From positions 508,501-572,500 of the forward strand of contig NC_015573.1 in NCBI RefSeq assembly GCF_000214705.1: DNA of 64,000 bases, in the 5' to 3' direction. Shown one piece after another: positions 16,333 to 25,835 of the stretch. The stretch comes from Desulfofundulus kuznetsovii DSM 6115 (lineage in GTDB: Bacteria; Bacillota; Desulfotomaculia; Desulfotomaculales; Desulfovirgulaceae). The position numbers and the translations under genes were made by a program. Numbering within the stretch: position 1 is the stretch's first letter; every line of letters starts with the position of its first letter. Under the pieces are notes generated by a model, which saw only the letters and a program-made list of their open reading frames with translations, did no database searches and was not told where the DNA came from.

Positions 16333-16962
16333 ATGGCCGAGGGTAAAAAGACCAGAAAGATTGCCATTCTTGGTGGTCCGGGTACGGGTAAAACAACGTT
16401 GTGTAAACAGTTAGATGTGGATTACAGCATGGCCGGTTATATAAGTGACGTTTGCCTGGAATTTGCCCGCTCATACATTGCCTGGTACGGGGTGCCCAGG
16501 AGCATTTTTGAACAGTTTCTGCTCTACGAGGGGCAAAAGCGCCGGGAAGAGGAGCTTTCCTACTGCGATATTATTTTCTGCGACAACGCCACCATTTTGA
16601 ATTACGTGTACGGCCTGTTGAGCTGTGATTTCAAGAACCCGAAGGAAGTTTACGCCTTGATGAAACTATACGAGTGGGCCATGCGCGACCTGCCCGAGTA
16701 TGACATCTTTTACGTGCCCCGGGAGTTTGATGTGGAAAAAGACGGCATCAGGTACCAGGACAGTGATTTTGCCGTGGTCGTGGATGCCAAAATAAAAAAT
16801 TTCCTGGACATCATGAATGTACCCTACACCATAGTAAAGGGAGACCTGGAAACCAGGGTAAAGACGGTTAAGGAAAAAATCGGTTTTGTGGAAAAGCGCA
16901 AGCGCTGTACTGCCATCCACGAGGTGGCTTTACGGAACGAAAATGGAAGCTGCCCGGTTTAA
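16333..16962 (+). CDS. P-loop ATPase (AAA_28/NadR-kinase-like)
   Basis: A 209-residue protein with Walker A GGPGTGKTT (residues 14-22) and the overall pattern of the AAA_28 group related to the ribosylnicotinamide kinase domain of NadR: EFARSYIAWYG after the P-loop and DIIFCDNATILNYVYG as a Walker-B-like segment. Function not established. The start at 16333 has GGGAGGATTGAG upstream. It stands alone between two terminators. Confidence 0.65.
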   Translation: MAEGKKTRKIAILGGPGTGKTTLCKQLDVDYSMAGYISDVCLEFARSYIAWYGVPRSIFEQFLLYEGQKRREEELSYCDIIFCDNATILNYVYGLLSCDFKNPKEVYALMKLYEWAMRDLPEYDIFYVPREFDVEKDGIRYQDSDFAVVVDAKIKNFLDIMNVPYTIVKGDLETRVKTVKEKIGFVEKRKRCTAIHEVALRNENGSCPV

Positions 16963-16978
16963 TGGCTTCTCGATGGAA

Positions 16979-17011
16979 AGGGCGGCCGGCCGTTCCAGAA
17001 CGACCGCCGCC
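16979..17011. terminator. Bidirectional terminator hairpin
   Basis: GGGCGGC...GCCGTTC pairs with GAACGACCGCCGCCC, between the convergent P-loop gene (16962) and the P-type ATPase (17054, minus strand). Confidence 0.7.
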
Positions 17012-17053
17012 CAATTATTTATGTTCGTGCGGGTCCGGTGCCCGGTCCTGGGC

Positions 17054-19186
17054 CTAGATGGCCCGGCCATACCCACCCGGTTGTGTCTTTTGAACTGCCG
17101 GCAAAGAAGGGGCTTGAGCCCGCGTGGCATTGAGGATGGCCAGCAGGGCGACCCCCACGTCGGCAAATACGGCCTCCCAGATGGTGGCCAGACCCAGGGT
17201 TCCCAGGCCAAGGAAGAAGGCTTTCATGCCCAGGGCCAGGATGATGTTTTGTTTGACGATTACCCTGGTGTGGCGGGCAATTTCCACGGCCGTAGCCAGT
17301 TTGGAGGGAGCATCCTCCATGAGCACCACGTCGGCGGCTTCAATGGCCGCATCGGAACCCAGCCCGCCCATGGCCACTCCCACATCGGCCCTGGCAATAA
17401 CGGGGGCATCGTTGATGCCATCACCGACAAAGGCCAGCTTCTGCCGGGCAGGCAGGTTGGCCTTAAGTTCTTCCACCCGTTGCACCTTGTCCTCCGGCAG
17501 GAGCTGGGCGTAATACTGATCCATGCCCAGCTTTTCGGCCACCCGGCGGGCAGCCCTTTCCTCATCGCCGGTCAACATGACCACTTTCTTTACTCCGAGG
17601 GCTTTCAACCTGGCAATGGCCTGGCGGGCATCGGGTTTAATTTCGTCGTTGATGACGATGTACCCGGCCAGGATGCCGTCAATGGCCACAAATACCGTAT
17701 TGCCTTCTACACAAGAGATATCGTGGGAAATCCCCTCCCGGTCCAGGAGGCGGTCCCCCCCAACCAGAACGTTTTTGCCCGCGACCCGGGCCAGGATGCC
17801 GTACCCCGGGATTTCCCGGTAGTTGCTCACACTGTCCAGGGGAATTTCCCGTCCCCAGGCCCGCCGGATGGACTGGGCCACGGGGTGGGTGGAGTAGGCT
17901 TCGGCCGCCGCAGCGTAAGCCAGCACTTCCTCCGGTTGGAAGCCGTTTTGAGTTACCACCCGGCTGACCCGGAAAACCCCCCGGGTGAGGGTTCCTGTCT
18001 TATCAAAGACCACCGTATGCAGGTTGGCCAGTACGTCCAGGTAATTGGCCCCCTTGACCAGAATACCCTGGCGGGAGGCCCTGCCGATGCCGCCAAAATA
18101 GGACAGGGGTATGGAAATGACCAGGGCGCACGGGCAGGAAATGACCAGGAAAATCAGTGCCCGGTAGAGCCATTGGGACAAGGTGGCACCGGGAACCACC
18201 AGCGGGGGTATAAAGGCCAGCGTAAGGGCTCCCAGCACCACTGCCGGGGTATAGTAGCGGGCAAAGGTGGTAATGAACTTTTCTACGGGGGCCTTTCTGG
18301 CCGCGGCATTTTCCACCAGCTCCAGGATCCGGGCTGCGGAGGAGTCCTGAAAAGGCCTGGTTACCTTTACGGTCAGAAGGCCCTGGCCGTTGATCATGCC
18401 GGCCAGGACTCTTTCTCCCTTTTCCACCTTGCGTGGTACGGATTCTCCCGTCAGCGCCGAGGTATCTACGAAGGACACTCCCTCCAGAACCTCGCCGTCC
18501 AGGGGCACCCTTTCGCCCGGGCGGACCACAATAATCTGGCCTGTTACCACTTCCTCCGGTTTTACCTGCCTGGTTTCGCCGTTCACCAGCAAATTGGCGT
18601 AGTGGGGACGGATATCCAGAAGGGCGGCTATCGAGCAACGGGATCGATTAACGGCTCTTTCCTGGAAGTACTCCCCGATGGAATAAAAGAGCATTACCGC
18701 CACCGCTTCGGGCAACTGGTGAATGGCTATGGCTCCGAGGGTGGCCAGGCTCATGAGGAAATTCTCGTCAAAAACTTTTCCGCGCACAAGATTTTTCAAA
18801 GCGGCCCGGAGGATCTCCCTGCCCACCAGCAGGTAGGCGGTAAGCAGGACCAGGTACTCGGCCCAGGAATAAGGAGTTTGGCGCAGGGATTCCTGGAAGA
18901 GAAAGCCAACAGCCAGAAGGACGGCCGAGATGCCGGTTACCAGAAGGTTTCTTTTACCGGTCGCAAGTTCACTTGCCTGTTTGGCCTCACGGAGTTCTAA
19001 CAGCGTAACCCCGGGTTTAATGTGATGAATAGCCTCCTGGGCCCGCCTAGCCAGCTCCGGGGGCAGCTCCAGGGTGCGGTTGGCAAAGTTGATGGCAACA
19101 TGTTCCAGCCCCTTAATCTGTTGCAATTCGTGCTCTATTTTGGCCGCGCAACCGGGGCAGTCAAGACCAACCAGGGTGTAGCGCAT
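17054..19186 (-). CDS. Heavy-metal-translocating P1B-type ATPase (Cd/Zn/Pb/Co type)
   Basis: A 710-residue P1B ATPase. An N-terminal heavy-metal-associated domain has GLDCPGC (Cys10, Cys13); the ion channel motif is SCPCAL; the phosphorylation site is DKTGTLT; the HP locus is THPV; the hinge is GDGINDAP. The CPC plus CxxC arrangement and the CadC-like regulator upstream fit export of divalent soft metals (Cd, Zn, Pb) from the cytoplasm. The start at 19186 is 7 bases after GAGAGGAG; ATG 19192 is the alternative. It begins 14 bases after the regulator stop and is cotranscribed with it. A 704-codon antisense frame spans it and is a shadow. Confidence 0.93.
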   Translation of the reverse strand: MRYTLVGLDCPGCAAKIEHELQQIKGLEHVAINFANRTLELPPELARRAQEAIHHIKPGVTLLELREAKQASELATGKRNLLVTGISAVLLAVGFLFQESLRQTPYSWAEYLVLLTAYLLVGREILRAALKNLVRGKVFDENFLMSLATLGAIAIHQLPEAVAVMLFYSIGEYFQERAVNRSRCSIAALLDIRPHYANLLVNGETRQVKPEEVVTGQIIVVRPGERVPLDGEVLEGVSFVDTSALTGESVPRKVEKGERVLAGMINGQGLLTVKVTRPFQDSSAARILELVENAAARKAPVEKFITTFARYYTPAVVLGALTLAFIPPLVVPGATLSQWLYRALIFLVISCPCALVISIPLSYFGGIGRASRQGILVKGANYLDVLANLHTVVFDKTGTLTRGVFRVSRVVTQNGFQPEEVLAYAAAAEAYSTHPVAQSIRRAWGREIPLDSVSNYREIPGYGILARVAGKNVLVGGDRLLDREGISHDISCVEGNTVFVAIDGILAGYIVINDEIKPDARQAIARLKALGVKKVVMLTGDEERAARRVAEKLGMDQYYAQLLPEDKVQRVEELKANLPARQKLAFVGDGINDAPVIARADVGVAMGGLGSDAAIEAADVVLMEDAPSKLATAVEIARHTRVIVKQNIILALGMKAFFLGLGTLGLATIWEAVFADVGVALLAILNATRAQAPSLPAVQKTQPGGYGRAI

Positions 19187-19199
19187 GGACATACTCCTC

Positions 19200-19481
19200 T
19201 CACCGCTCTTCCGCAAAGTGCGCCTGGGCTTCCCGGATCAGGTTGACGATATGGTCGTCATCCAGGGAATAATAGACCATTTTCCCTTCCCGGCGGTACT
19301 TCACCAGGCGCATTGCCTTCAGCAGCCGGAGGTGGTGGGAAACGGCGGGCAAACTCATTTCCAGGATTTCTGCCAGATCACACACACAAAGTTCCCTGTG
19401 GGAGAGCAAGTAGAGAATCTTGGTGCGGGTTTCGTCTCCAAGCACCCTAAAAAGTTCCGACAAACCGGCTACTTCCAGCAC
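19200..19481 (-). CDS. ArsR/SmtB-family metal-responsive repressor (CadC-like)
   Basis: Winged-helix repressor: FRVLGDETRTKILYLL, ELCVCDLAEILEMSLPAVSHHLRLLKAMRLV recognition helix, then the wing and the dimer helix DDDHIVNLIREAQAHF (alpha5-type metal site residues Asp/His). The coordinates given use the first canonical start (GTG 19481, 93 residues). However, the frame is open upstream and encodes CNDVCDTFCLSTDIEDLKGK, which looks like the Cys-rich N-terminal arm of CadC that binds Cd/Pb. The ribosome site AGAGGGGG at 19568-19575 sits 8 bases before an in-frame ACG (19559), so the real protein may start there. It represses its own operon, judging from the operator below. Confidence 0.88.
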   Translation of the reverse strand: MLEVAGLSELFRVLGDETRTKILYLLSHRELCVCDLAEILEMSLPAVSHHLRLLKAMRLVKYRREGKMVYYSLDDDHIVNLIREAQAHFAEER

Positions 19482-19591
19482 TTTGCCCTTGAGATCTTCT
19501 ATATCAGTGGATAGACAAAAGGTATCACAAACATCATTGCAGGATGTATGTCTGGCCGTGTGGATTACCCCCTCTTATTTAATCTTAAAAG

Positions 19592-19642
19592 ATTAAGCAA
19601 TTGCTTAATTGAATTATATTTTTGCCAATCACCTTTTGTCAA
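19592..19642 (-). promoter_or_regulatory. Promoter and palindromic operator of the metal-efflux operon
   Basis: On the minus strand, TTGACA (19637-19642), 18 bases, TATAAT (19613-19618), then the perfect 18-base palindrome ATTAAGCAATTGCTTAAT (19592-19609) covering the expected start of transcription. Its place and symmetry fit an ArsR-family operator. Confidence 0.85.
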
Positions 19643-19774
19643 GCTGCTAAAATGTTGCCGGCGTGAAACCGGTCCGTTGGGCCCCGGAGGGGGTATGTTT
19701 GCCGGTTGTTGCTCCCTGTGCCCGGGCTGGAGTAAAATGGAGGTGTTCGGTGGAAAGGAGATGACCTAACGGAC

Positions 19775-21151
19775 ATGTTTGAAGCTTTGTACCTGCTGGC
19801 AGGGGTAACTGCCGGGGTGCTGGCCGGCTGGCTGTTGGCCGGCATCCGTATACGGGCCCTGTCGGCTGAGGTTGTGGCCGCCCGGAGCAAGGCGATGGCG
19901 GCGGAAGGCATTAATGCCGAGCTGCGCCAGCAGCTAAACCAGGTTCAGCAGGAATTGAATGATCTCCGCCTGCAGGTGGTCCGGGAACACCAGGCCCGGG
20001 TTAGGGCGGAAACTTCCCTGGAAGAGACCAGAAACAGCCTTAACGAGCAGAAAAAACTCCTTGCCGAAGCCACCCAGCGCCTTACCGATACCTTTAAAGC
20101 CCTTTCTGCCGAAGCTTTAAAAAGCAACAATCAGGCTTTCATTGAATTGGCCCGCCAGGTGCTGGAAGGCGTGGTTGTGGAAGCCCGGGGCGATCTCCAG
20201 AAGCGGCAGGAAGCCATCGATGCCCTTATCAAGCCCCTGAAAGAAGAGCTCGCCCGGTATGAGGCCCAGGTGCGAGCCATGGAAAATGCCCGCCAGGAAG
20301 CTTATGGAAGCTTGAAAAGGCAGCTGCAGGAGCTCAGCCAGACCCAGCAGTTGCTGCACAGGGAGACGAGCAACCTGGTAAACGCCTTAAAAGCCCCCCA
20401 GGTGCGGGGGAGATGGGGAGAAATAACCCTGCGCCGGGTGGTGGAAGTGGCGGGCATGTCCCCGTACTGCGACTTTGTGGAACAGGTTTCGGTGGAGACG
20501 GAAGGGGGGCGGCTGCGTCCCGACCTGGTGGTAAAGCTTCCGGGTGGCAGGACGGTGGTGGTGGATGCAAAGGTCCCGTTAAAGGCCTACATGGAAGCCA
20601 CCGAATCTGCCGATGAAAACACGTGGCGCCAGGCCATGCAAAGACATGCCCAGGCCGTGCGGGCGCACATGCAGTCCCTGGGTTCCAAGGCCTACTGGAG
20701 CCAGTTTACACCCGGCCCCGATTTCGTAGTTCTTTTCCTGCCGGGGGAATCCTTTTTCAGTGCCGCCGTGGAGCAGGACCGGCGGTTGATTGAAGACGCC
20801 CTGGCCAGCCATGTGCTGCTGGCCACCCCCACCACTTTAATTGCCCTTTTGCGTACTGTGGCCTTGAGCTGGCAACAGCATCAAATGGCCGAAAACGCCC
20901 GGCAAATTGCCGAAGCGGGCATGGAGCTCTACGAGCGGGTGTGCAAGTTTGCCGGACACCTGGCTAAAATAAAGGATGGCCTGCAGAAGGCCACCCAGTC
21001 TTTTAACAACGCCGTCGGTTCCTGGGAGAGCCGGGTGGTGCCGGGGGCCAGGCGTTTAAAAGAACTGGGAGCCGCCATGCCGGGCAAGGAACTTTTACCC
21101 TTAAGCCAGGTGGAAATCGCGCTGCGGGAATTGCCCCCTGAGCGGGAGTAG
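19775..21151 (+). CDS. rmuC: DNA recombination protein RmuC
   Basis: A 458-residue RmuC family protein. An N-terminal membrane anchor (residues 4-22), a long coiled coil (about 30-205), and the conserved nuclease-like core: KAPQVRGRWGEITLRRVVEVAGM, then LRPDLVVKLPGGRTVVVDAKVPLKAY (endonuclease-fold Asp and D-x-K) and FVVLFLPGESFFSAA. RmuC limits recombination at inverted repeats and acts on replication intermediates or phage DNA. The ATG at 19775 is 14 bases after AAGGAG, a little far. Followed by a 290-base gap. Confidence 0.9.
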   Translation: MFEALYLLAGVTAGVLAGWLLAGIRIRALSAEVVAARSKAMAAEGINAELRQQLNQVQQELNDLRLQVVREHQARVRAETSLEETRNSLNEQKKLLAEATQRLTDTFKALSAEALKSNNQAFIELARQVLEGVVVEARGDLQKRQEAIDALIKPLKEELARYEAQVRAMENARQEAYGSLKRQLQELSQTQQLLHRETSNLVNALKAPQVRGRWGEITLRRVVEVAGMSPYCDFVEQVSVETEGGRLRPDLVVKLPGGRTVVVDAKVPLKAYMEATESADENTWRQAMQRHAQAVRAHMQSLGSKAYWSQFTPGPDFVVLFLPGESFFSAAVEQDRRLIEDALASHVLLATPTTLIALLRTVALSWQQHQMAENARQIAEAGMELYERVCKFAGHLAKIKDGLQKATQSFNNAVGSWESRVVPGARRLKELGAAMPGKELLPLSQVEIALRELPPERE

Positions 21152-21443
21152 GGGGTGGGGGCAGCCGTGCTTGAATTCCTGCGGGGTGCCGTCCCGCCTG
21201 TTCTGCGGGCAAAACGCGGGTGGAACGCGGTGCAAGTGGGGGTACAGCTGCGTGCTGCTCACCGAACCTGTTTTGTCAGCGTTTCGTGGAACTTAGAAAT
21301 TTCCGTTCTGGAAATTCGCTTTTCGTTTTGTCCTGTTAAACGGCACGGAACCGGGTTTTTTGTTTTTCCGGGAGGTGTTTGCGTTGCAGGTCGGTTTATG
21401 ATAGCCCGGAACTGGTCCGGTTAAAATAACCTAAAAAGGGCAG

Positions 21444-22910
21444 GTGAACATTTTGACCGGAAAAAACCTGCAGCAGTTTTGCACAGAACTCCGGGCAGAT
21501 GAGGAGACACCGGCGGAACTGGCCGTGGATCTAAAACCGGCCGCTGGTACAGGGGCGGTACGGATGGGAGTGGCCGCCAGGGAGATAGGCACACTGGAAA
21601 TCATTATGATTGGCCTGGCCGGCGTTATTGGTGCCGGTATCTTTGTGGCCAGCGGGATTCCCATACGCATAGCCGGGCCGGCTGCAGTGCTATCTTATCT
21701 GGCTGGTGCTCTGGTGGTTATACCGGTAATGCTCTACCTGGCCGAAATGGAGGCTGCATGGCCTTCCACAGGGGCTTTCAGCGACTACGCAAACCGCTAT
21801 CTGGGTCCCCTGATGGGTTTTGTCACCGGGTGGATGTACTGGTCTTCAGGTGTGCTGGGCATGGCTACGGAAGTCACGGCTTCCGCTCTGCTGGTGCACT
21901 GGTGGCTGCCCGGATGGCCGCTGTGGCTATTCAGCCTGTTTTTTTCCCTGCTGATCACCGGTATTAACCTGCTGGACATTCGCGGGTTCACCCGTATTGA
22001 AGGGTTGTTTTCGGGCATAAAAATAATGGCCTTATTTCTCTTCATTCTGGCCGGCTTGACCGTTTTATCCGGACTGTGGCCCGGTCTGGCGCCGGTTGGA
22101 ACTGTCAATTATTTTGCCTACGGAGGATTTTTCCCCCGGGGTGTAAAAGGAGTTTTTGCCTCTCTCCTGCTGGTTATATTTGCCTATTCCGGTATTCAGG
22201 TGGTATGCATGACGGCGGCACAGGCCACCAATCCCAGGCATACCATACCCCGGGCCGTCATAGGTACCGGCCTGACAGTGACCTTTTTATATACCTGTGC
22301 CATTTTCGTGCTGGTCGGTCTTTTGCCCTGGTTCACCGTTCCGGTCGCTTCCAGTCCCTTTGTCACGGTTCTCGAAAGGTTGCGCATCCCCTTTGGGAGT
22401 CACCTGTTAAACGCCATCATAATCACGGCTGTACTTTCCAGTATGAATACCACCATGTTCGGAGTGACCAGAATGCTCAAGTCCCTGGCCGAAAGGAATG
22501 AGGCTCCCCGATTTTTATTAAAAACAGACCGGCGGGGCATACCTACCCGGGCGCTGGCCGCCAGCAGTATTTTCTTAAGCATCACCGTCATTCTGGCCTA
22601 CTTACTCCCCCAAAAGGTTTTTCTCTATGTGGCCAGTGCCAGCGGCTTTATTTCCCTTTTCAACTGGGCGGTGATAACTGTTACCTATATCCGCTTCCGC
22701 CAGAAGTTGCCCCGGTTCAAGGCGCCTTTTGCCGTACCGGGTTATCCCTACCTGCCCTATACATCTCTGTTACTTCTGCTGGTTGTGGTGGCTTCGGTCC
22801 CCCTGGCCCGCGGCCAGATTCCTGGAATGGTTAGTGGATTGTTGCTGGCCATCGCATACGCAATGGTATTTTTCCTTTTTGTCAGACGGCGCTATAAAGC
22901 GACCGCATAA
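21444..22910 (+). CDS. APC-superfamily amino acid permease
   Basis: A 488-residue membrane protein with about 12 predicted helices. The consensus opening MIGLAGVIGAGIFVASG (near residue 54-70) is the APC substrate-binding unwound helix 1, and helix 6 region VIFAYSGIQVVCMTAAQATNP matches too. It imports amino acids or related amines; the substrate is unknown. The 45-residue N-terminal soluble segment is longer than usual. The start GTG 21444 follows AAAGGGCAG; TTG 21453 after AGGTGA is possible. It stands alone. Confidence 0.85.
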   Translation: MNILTGKNLQQFCTELRADEETPAELAVDLKPAAGTGAVRMGVAAREIGTLEIIMIGLAGVIGAGIFVASGIPIRIAGPAAVLSYLAGALVVIPVMLYLAEMEAAWPSTGAFSDYANRYLGPLMGFVTGWMYWSSGVLGMATEVTASALLVHWWLPGWPLWLFSLFFSLLITGINLLDIRGFTRIEGLFSGIKIMALFLFILAGLTVLSGLWPGLAPVGTVNYFAYGGFFPRGVKGVFASLLLVIFAYSGIQVVCMTAAQATNPRHTIPRAVIGTGLTVTFLYTCAIFVLVGLLPWFTVPVASSPFVTVLERLRIPFGSHLLNAIIITAVLSSMNTTMFGVTRMLKSLAERNEAPRFLLKTDRRGIPTRALAASSIFLSITVILAYLLPQKVFLYVASASGFISLFNWAVITVTYIRFRQKLPRFKAPFAVPGYPYLPYTSLLLLLVVVASVPLARGQIPGMVSGLLLAIAYAMVFFLFVRRRYKATA

Positions 22911-23047
22911 ATAAAAGCAGCGCAGAATTCGCCTGTAGCAGGCCTGAAAATCCGGCCTGTCAAGCGTGGGTGAAGCTGCCAGGAAAAAGCTCGTCAGTGC
23001 CTATGGATTGATGCTCTCCAAGTTTATTGGCGGGAGGGACAAGGGCT

Positions 23048-23821
23048 GTGCTGCTCATCGTCAACGCCGACGACTTCGGTTACACAGTGGGAGTAAACCG
23101 GGGGATTATTAAAGCCATGGAATGCGGGGTGGTCACCAGTACCAGCATGATGGCCAACCAGCCGGGTAGCGGGGATGCCCTGGCTGTTTTATGCCGGGGT
23201 GGGCTAAAGGCTGCCGGGGTACACCTTTGCCTGACGGCGGGCAGGCCCCTGTGCGACCCGGCAGCCGTACCTTCACTGGTAGATGGCCGGGGATGGTTTA
23301 AAAAAAGGGACGCCCTTTTCGCGGGGCCCTTAAACGCAGAGGAAGTGAGGCGGGAATTCCTGGCCCAGGTGGAAAAGGTCAGGGCAGCAGGGGTATGTAT
23401 AAGCCACCTGGATACACACCATCATGTCCACGCCCACCCCATCATCCTGGAAGCCCTGCTGGATGTGGCCCGGCGCTACGGGTTGCCTGTGCGGAGCCTG
23501 GACTCTTCCATGCGCCAGAGGCTTATCCGGCAAGGTGTGACCACTACCGATTACTTTTGCGGCGACTGGTTTGGTGAGCAGGTTTCCGGGGAATCGTTTC
23601 GCCGGTTAGTTACTGCCGGGTTGCAGAGCGGTGCCGGGGTAATGGAGTTGATGACCCATCCCGGTATAGTGGATGAAGAACTGAGGCAGCGGAGCAGCTA
23701 CACCTGGCAGCGGGAAAGGGAACTGTCCATACTCTGTGACCCGGGCACCAGGGAATGGCTGCTTGAGCAGGGAATCAAACTAGCGAGTTATCCGGATCTG
23801 GCAGGTCGCCCCCCTGGTTAA
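23048..23821 (+). CDS. ChbG/YdjC family carbohydrate deacetylase
   Basis: A 257-residue protein. The metal site is visible: NADDFGYT (residues 6-13, Asp pair), [12 protein letters not shown] (His cluster, near residue 120) and ELMTHPG. The family removes acetyl groups from chitooligosaccharides or other N-acetylated sugars, often with HopK-like or hopanoid pathways. The start GTG 23048 is 9 bases after GGGAGGG. The last bases overlap the stop of the convergent chemotaxis gene. Confidence 0.85.
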   Translation: MLLIVNADDFGYTVGVNRGIIKAMECGVVTSTSMMANQPGSGDALAVLCRGGLKAAGVHLCLTAGRPLCDPAAVPSLVDGRGWFKKRDALFAGPLNAEEVRREFLAQVEKVRAAGVCISHLDTHHHVHAHPIILEALLDVARRYGLPVRSLDSSMRQRLIRQGVTTTDYFCGDWFGEQVSGESFRRLVTAGLQSGAGVMELMTHPGIVDEELRQRSSYTWQRERELSILCDPGTREWLLEQGIKLASYPDLAGRPPG

Positions 23822-24685
23822 AGTTTGGAGGCCACTTCATGAAGGTGAGAGCCGATTAGCTGCAGTTTCTCCACCATTTCAGCTATCTTTTCCATCGTCC
23901 TGGCCTGTTCCCGGGTTATGGCGCTGTTTTTTTCAATGCCGGCGGTAACCCTTTCAATGGAATTCTTGAACTGGTTTAAAGTCTTCTCTATCTCTCTGGC
24001 GGAGCGGCTGCTTTCTTCGGCCAGCTTGCGCACTTCCTGGGCCACCACGGCAAATCCCCGGCCCACCTGGCCGGCCCGGGCCGCTTCAATGGCGGCGTTC
24101 AATCCCAGGAGCTTGGTCTGGTCGGCCACGTTCTGGATGAAGGTCAGGATCTGGGTGGTGCTCTTTACCTGTTGGGCTGCTTCCTGCGATTCCCGGACTA
24201 GGGTTTCGCCGGTGGCGGCCAATTCCTGGGAGGAGGCGGTGAATTCATGGATAGCATGGGCCGCCTGTTGGATGGCCTCCGCTACCGCCTCGGCCTGGGC
24301 CTGTATCTGTGACTTCATCTCTTCGTCCCTGAGCATCTTAACCACCAGGGCCGAGGCAATCCGAGCTATGGGCTGGACGATTTCGAGCCTGCCGGCAATC
24401 CCGAAGGTGCCGATTTTTTCCCCGTTTACCTTGATGGCCAGGTTAAAACCTTCCTTCATGGTCCCGCCCGAGGCGGCCGGCCTCCTCATCGGTCACGCTG
24501 TACTCGTCTACGGGGGAAGTAAGAATGGTCCGGGCGCCATTATGTAGTGTTCCCAGCCGTGTTTCGGCCGAGTCGGCAATAATGGTACCGGTTCGGTCAC
24601 AAACAATGGTGTGGTGACCCGTTTCACCGTAAATGAATTGAGTGATTTGCTTGGCTACATCCAGCCGCAATTCCACTACCCTCAC
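23818..24685 (-). pseudogene. Soluble chemotaxis-receptor-like protein with frameshift (diacid-sensor plus MCP signalling domain)
   Basis: Two overlapping frames make one gene. The upstream part (24443-24685) has a CdaR-type sugar-diacid sensor start: QFIYGETGHHTIVCDRTGTI, ADSAETRLGTLHNGA, ending [11 protein letters not shown]. The downstream part (23818-24489) continues with [20 protein letters not shown] and a complete MCP signalling domain ([34 protein letters not shown]). Joining them needs one net base change near 24465-24490 in a GC-rich stretch. No transmembrane helix is present, so it would be a cytoplasmic receptor. The alternatives are a true pseudogene or an assembly error. Confidence 0.75.
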
Positions 24686-24934
24686 TCCTTGATGAATCTT
24701 TTCTTTGTTATATTTACGCGTAAAAATAGTGCCCTCCCTTACAATGTTGCCTGTATGATGGCCTGACCAATCTATAAGAATAATTCGGCAAAATAATAAA
24801 ATTTCCTTAGCAAGATCGAAAAATTTTCGTTGCTAAAATAGAAGGGCGGCGGTCGTATCCCCTCGCCCCGTGCTCCGGGCCGGACGTAATAGTGGCCGTG
24901 GCGATACCCCCCGCTTGTTTTACCGTCCGGTCTG
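24686..24934. other. Intergenic region upstream of the MCP gene
   Basis: About 250 bases. From about 24880 it matches, imperfectly, the tail of the helix-turn-helix relic at 27255-27310, so it is the left edge of the segmental duplication. No credible gene. Confidence 0.45.
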
Positions 24935-25480
24935 CGGGTGATAAATATTAAACATGGACCAGAAAAAGGGCGGCCTGGAAGGGCCACCCAGTTTGAGGCA
25001 GTCATAAAATCACTACATTGTATTCCGCAGATATTACCTGCAATTCTATCCCTGTTGCCCGTTTACCTCTTCCGCCAGCTCCAGGATCCTGGCCAGCACC
25101 TTTTGCCTGCGGGCTTCGATATCCTGGAAGTTCATGTTCGGGATATAGCAGGCTTCCATTTCGTCGTGGACCTTCTTGGCGCGGTGGATGAAATCCACGG
25201 CTTCTTCCATACAGCGCCGGTACATCTCCCGGGCGGTATCCCTTTCGGCCTGTAGATCCGGATCGGACACGGGCCTGACACAGGTCATGGTGTCAATGAC
25301 CACATCGCCGTGCTGGGGCTTGTAATAATGGGGCTCCACGGAGGTGACCACCGCCAGTTTCAGCCCGGGGATGACCGGGTTCCAGTGATACCCCAGATGC
25401 ACGATTTCATCCACCGCTCCCGGGTTCTTGGGATCAACCACGTGGGGGGTTGTTACGGCTATAAAACATTCTGTGTAAGG
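24935..25480. repeat. Segmental duplicate of 27295-28258, with internal deletion
   Basis: 24935-25374 matches 27295-27744 at high identity (for example GCGGCCTGGAAGGGCCACCC in both), then jumps to sequence matching 28191-28258. About 447 bases between are missing. Both copies carry the C-terminus of the same P-loop protein gene and the end of a helix-turn-helix gene. Confidence 0.8.
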
Positions 25481-25522
25481 GTACAAGCCCAGTAATGCAT
25501 ATGGTTTACGGGTTTTTCCCAA
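25046..25522 (-). pseudogene. Internally deleted C-terminal copy of the PRK06851-like gene
   Basis: The frame encodes 158 residues. From HVVDPKNPGAVDEIVHLGYHW it jumps to VIPGLKLAVVTSVEPHYYKP and continues to the C-terminus, AEEVNGQQG. Compared with the copy at 27414-28256 it lacks about 149 residues including the second P-loop, in frame. The first 25 residues (from 25522) are unrelated to the family. The product cannot bind nucleotide through either P-loop, so it is a relic of duplication. Confidence 0.7.
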
Positions 25523-25835
25523 AGGAATCTTCCAATTCCGGCAACAGTGTTGCCAGGCCCTGTTCGGGGTCGGGAATGACGTTTATATTTTCAGACTTGA
25601 GAATTTCGTTCATTTCAAAGTAATCCACTCCCAGCATGTCTGCGCACTGTCGGATAGTCATCCGGCCCTCCCGGTAAGCCTGTACGGCCTCCTTTTTGTA
25701 GATTTCACGTAGCGCAAAGGAAACCAATTGTTGAAGGGCGGATGAACGGTCCAAGTACCTTTTGGAAGCATATGCGTCCAACCTTTTTAAGAGCACCGGA
25801 TCAAACTCGGTGCTTATTCTTACTCTTTTTTCCAT
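25506..25835 (-). CDS. Ribbon-helix-helix, UPF0175-like antitoxin candidate
   Basis: A 109-residue protein. The first 45 residues (RVRISTEFDPVLLKRLDAYASKRYLDRSSALQQLVSFAL) form a ribbon-helix-helix DNA-binding domain; the next part (YREGRMTIRQCADMLGVDYFEMNEILK) resembles the helix-turn-helix of UPF0175 antitoxins. It starts inside the last codons of the PIN gene (16-base overlap), so the two are translationally coupled. Likely autorepressor and toxin neutraliser. Confidence 0.7.
   Translation of the reverse strand: MEKRVRISTEFDPVLLKRLDAYASKRYLDRSSALQQLVSFALREIYKKEAVQAYREGRMTIRQCADMLGVDYFEMNEILKSENINVIPDPEQGLATLLPELEDSFGKNP

Noticed and set aside
16886-19000. 704-codon plus-strand open frame
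   Set aside because: It lies antisense to the P-type ATPase, has low-complexity Gly/His/Gln composition and no ribosome site; the ATPase frame has all its motifs.
21155-21424. 89-codon frame after rmuC
   Set aside because: No ribosome site at the proper distance, odd composition; taken as intergenic.
24772-25005. Minus-strand 77-codon frame
   Set aside because: No ribosome site, no domain; crosses the edge of the segmental duplication.
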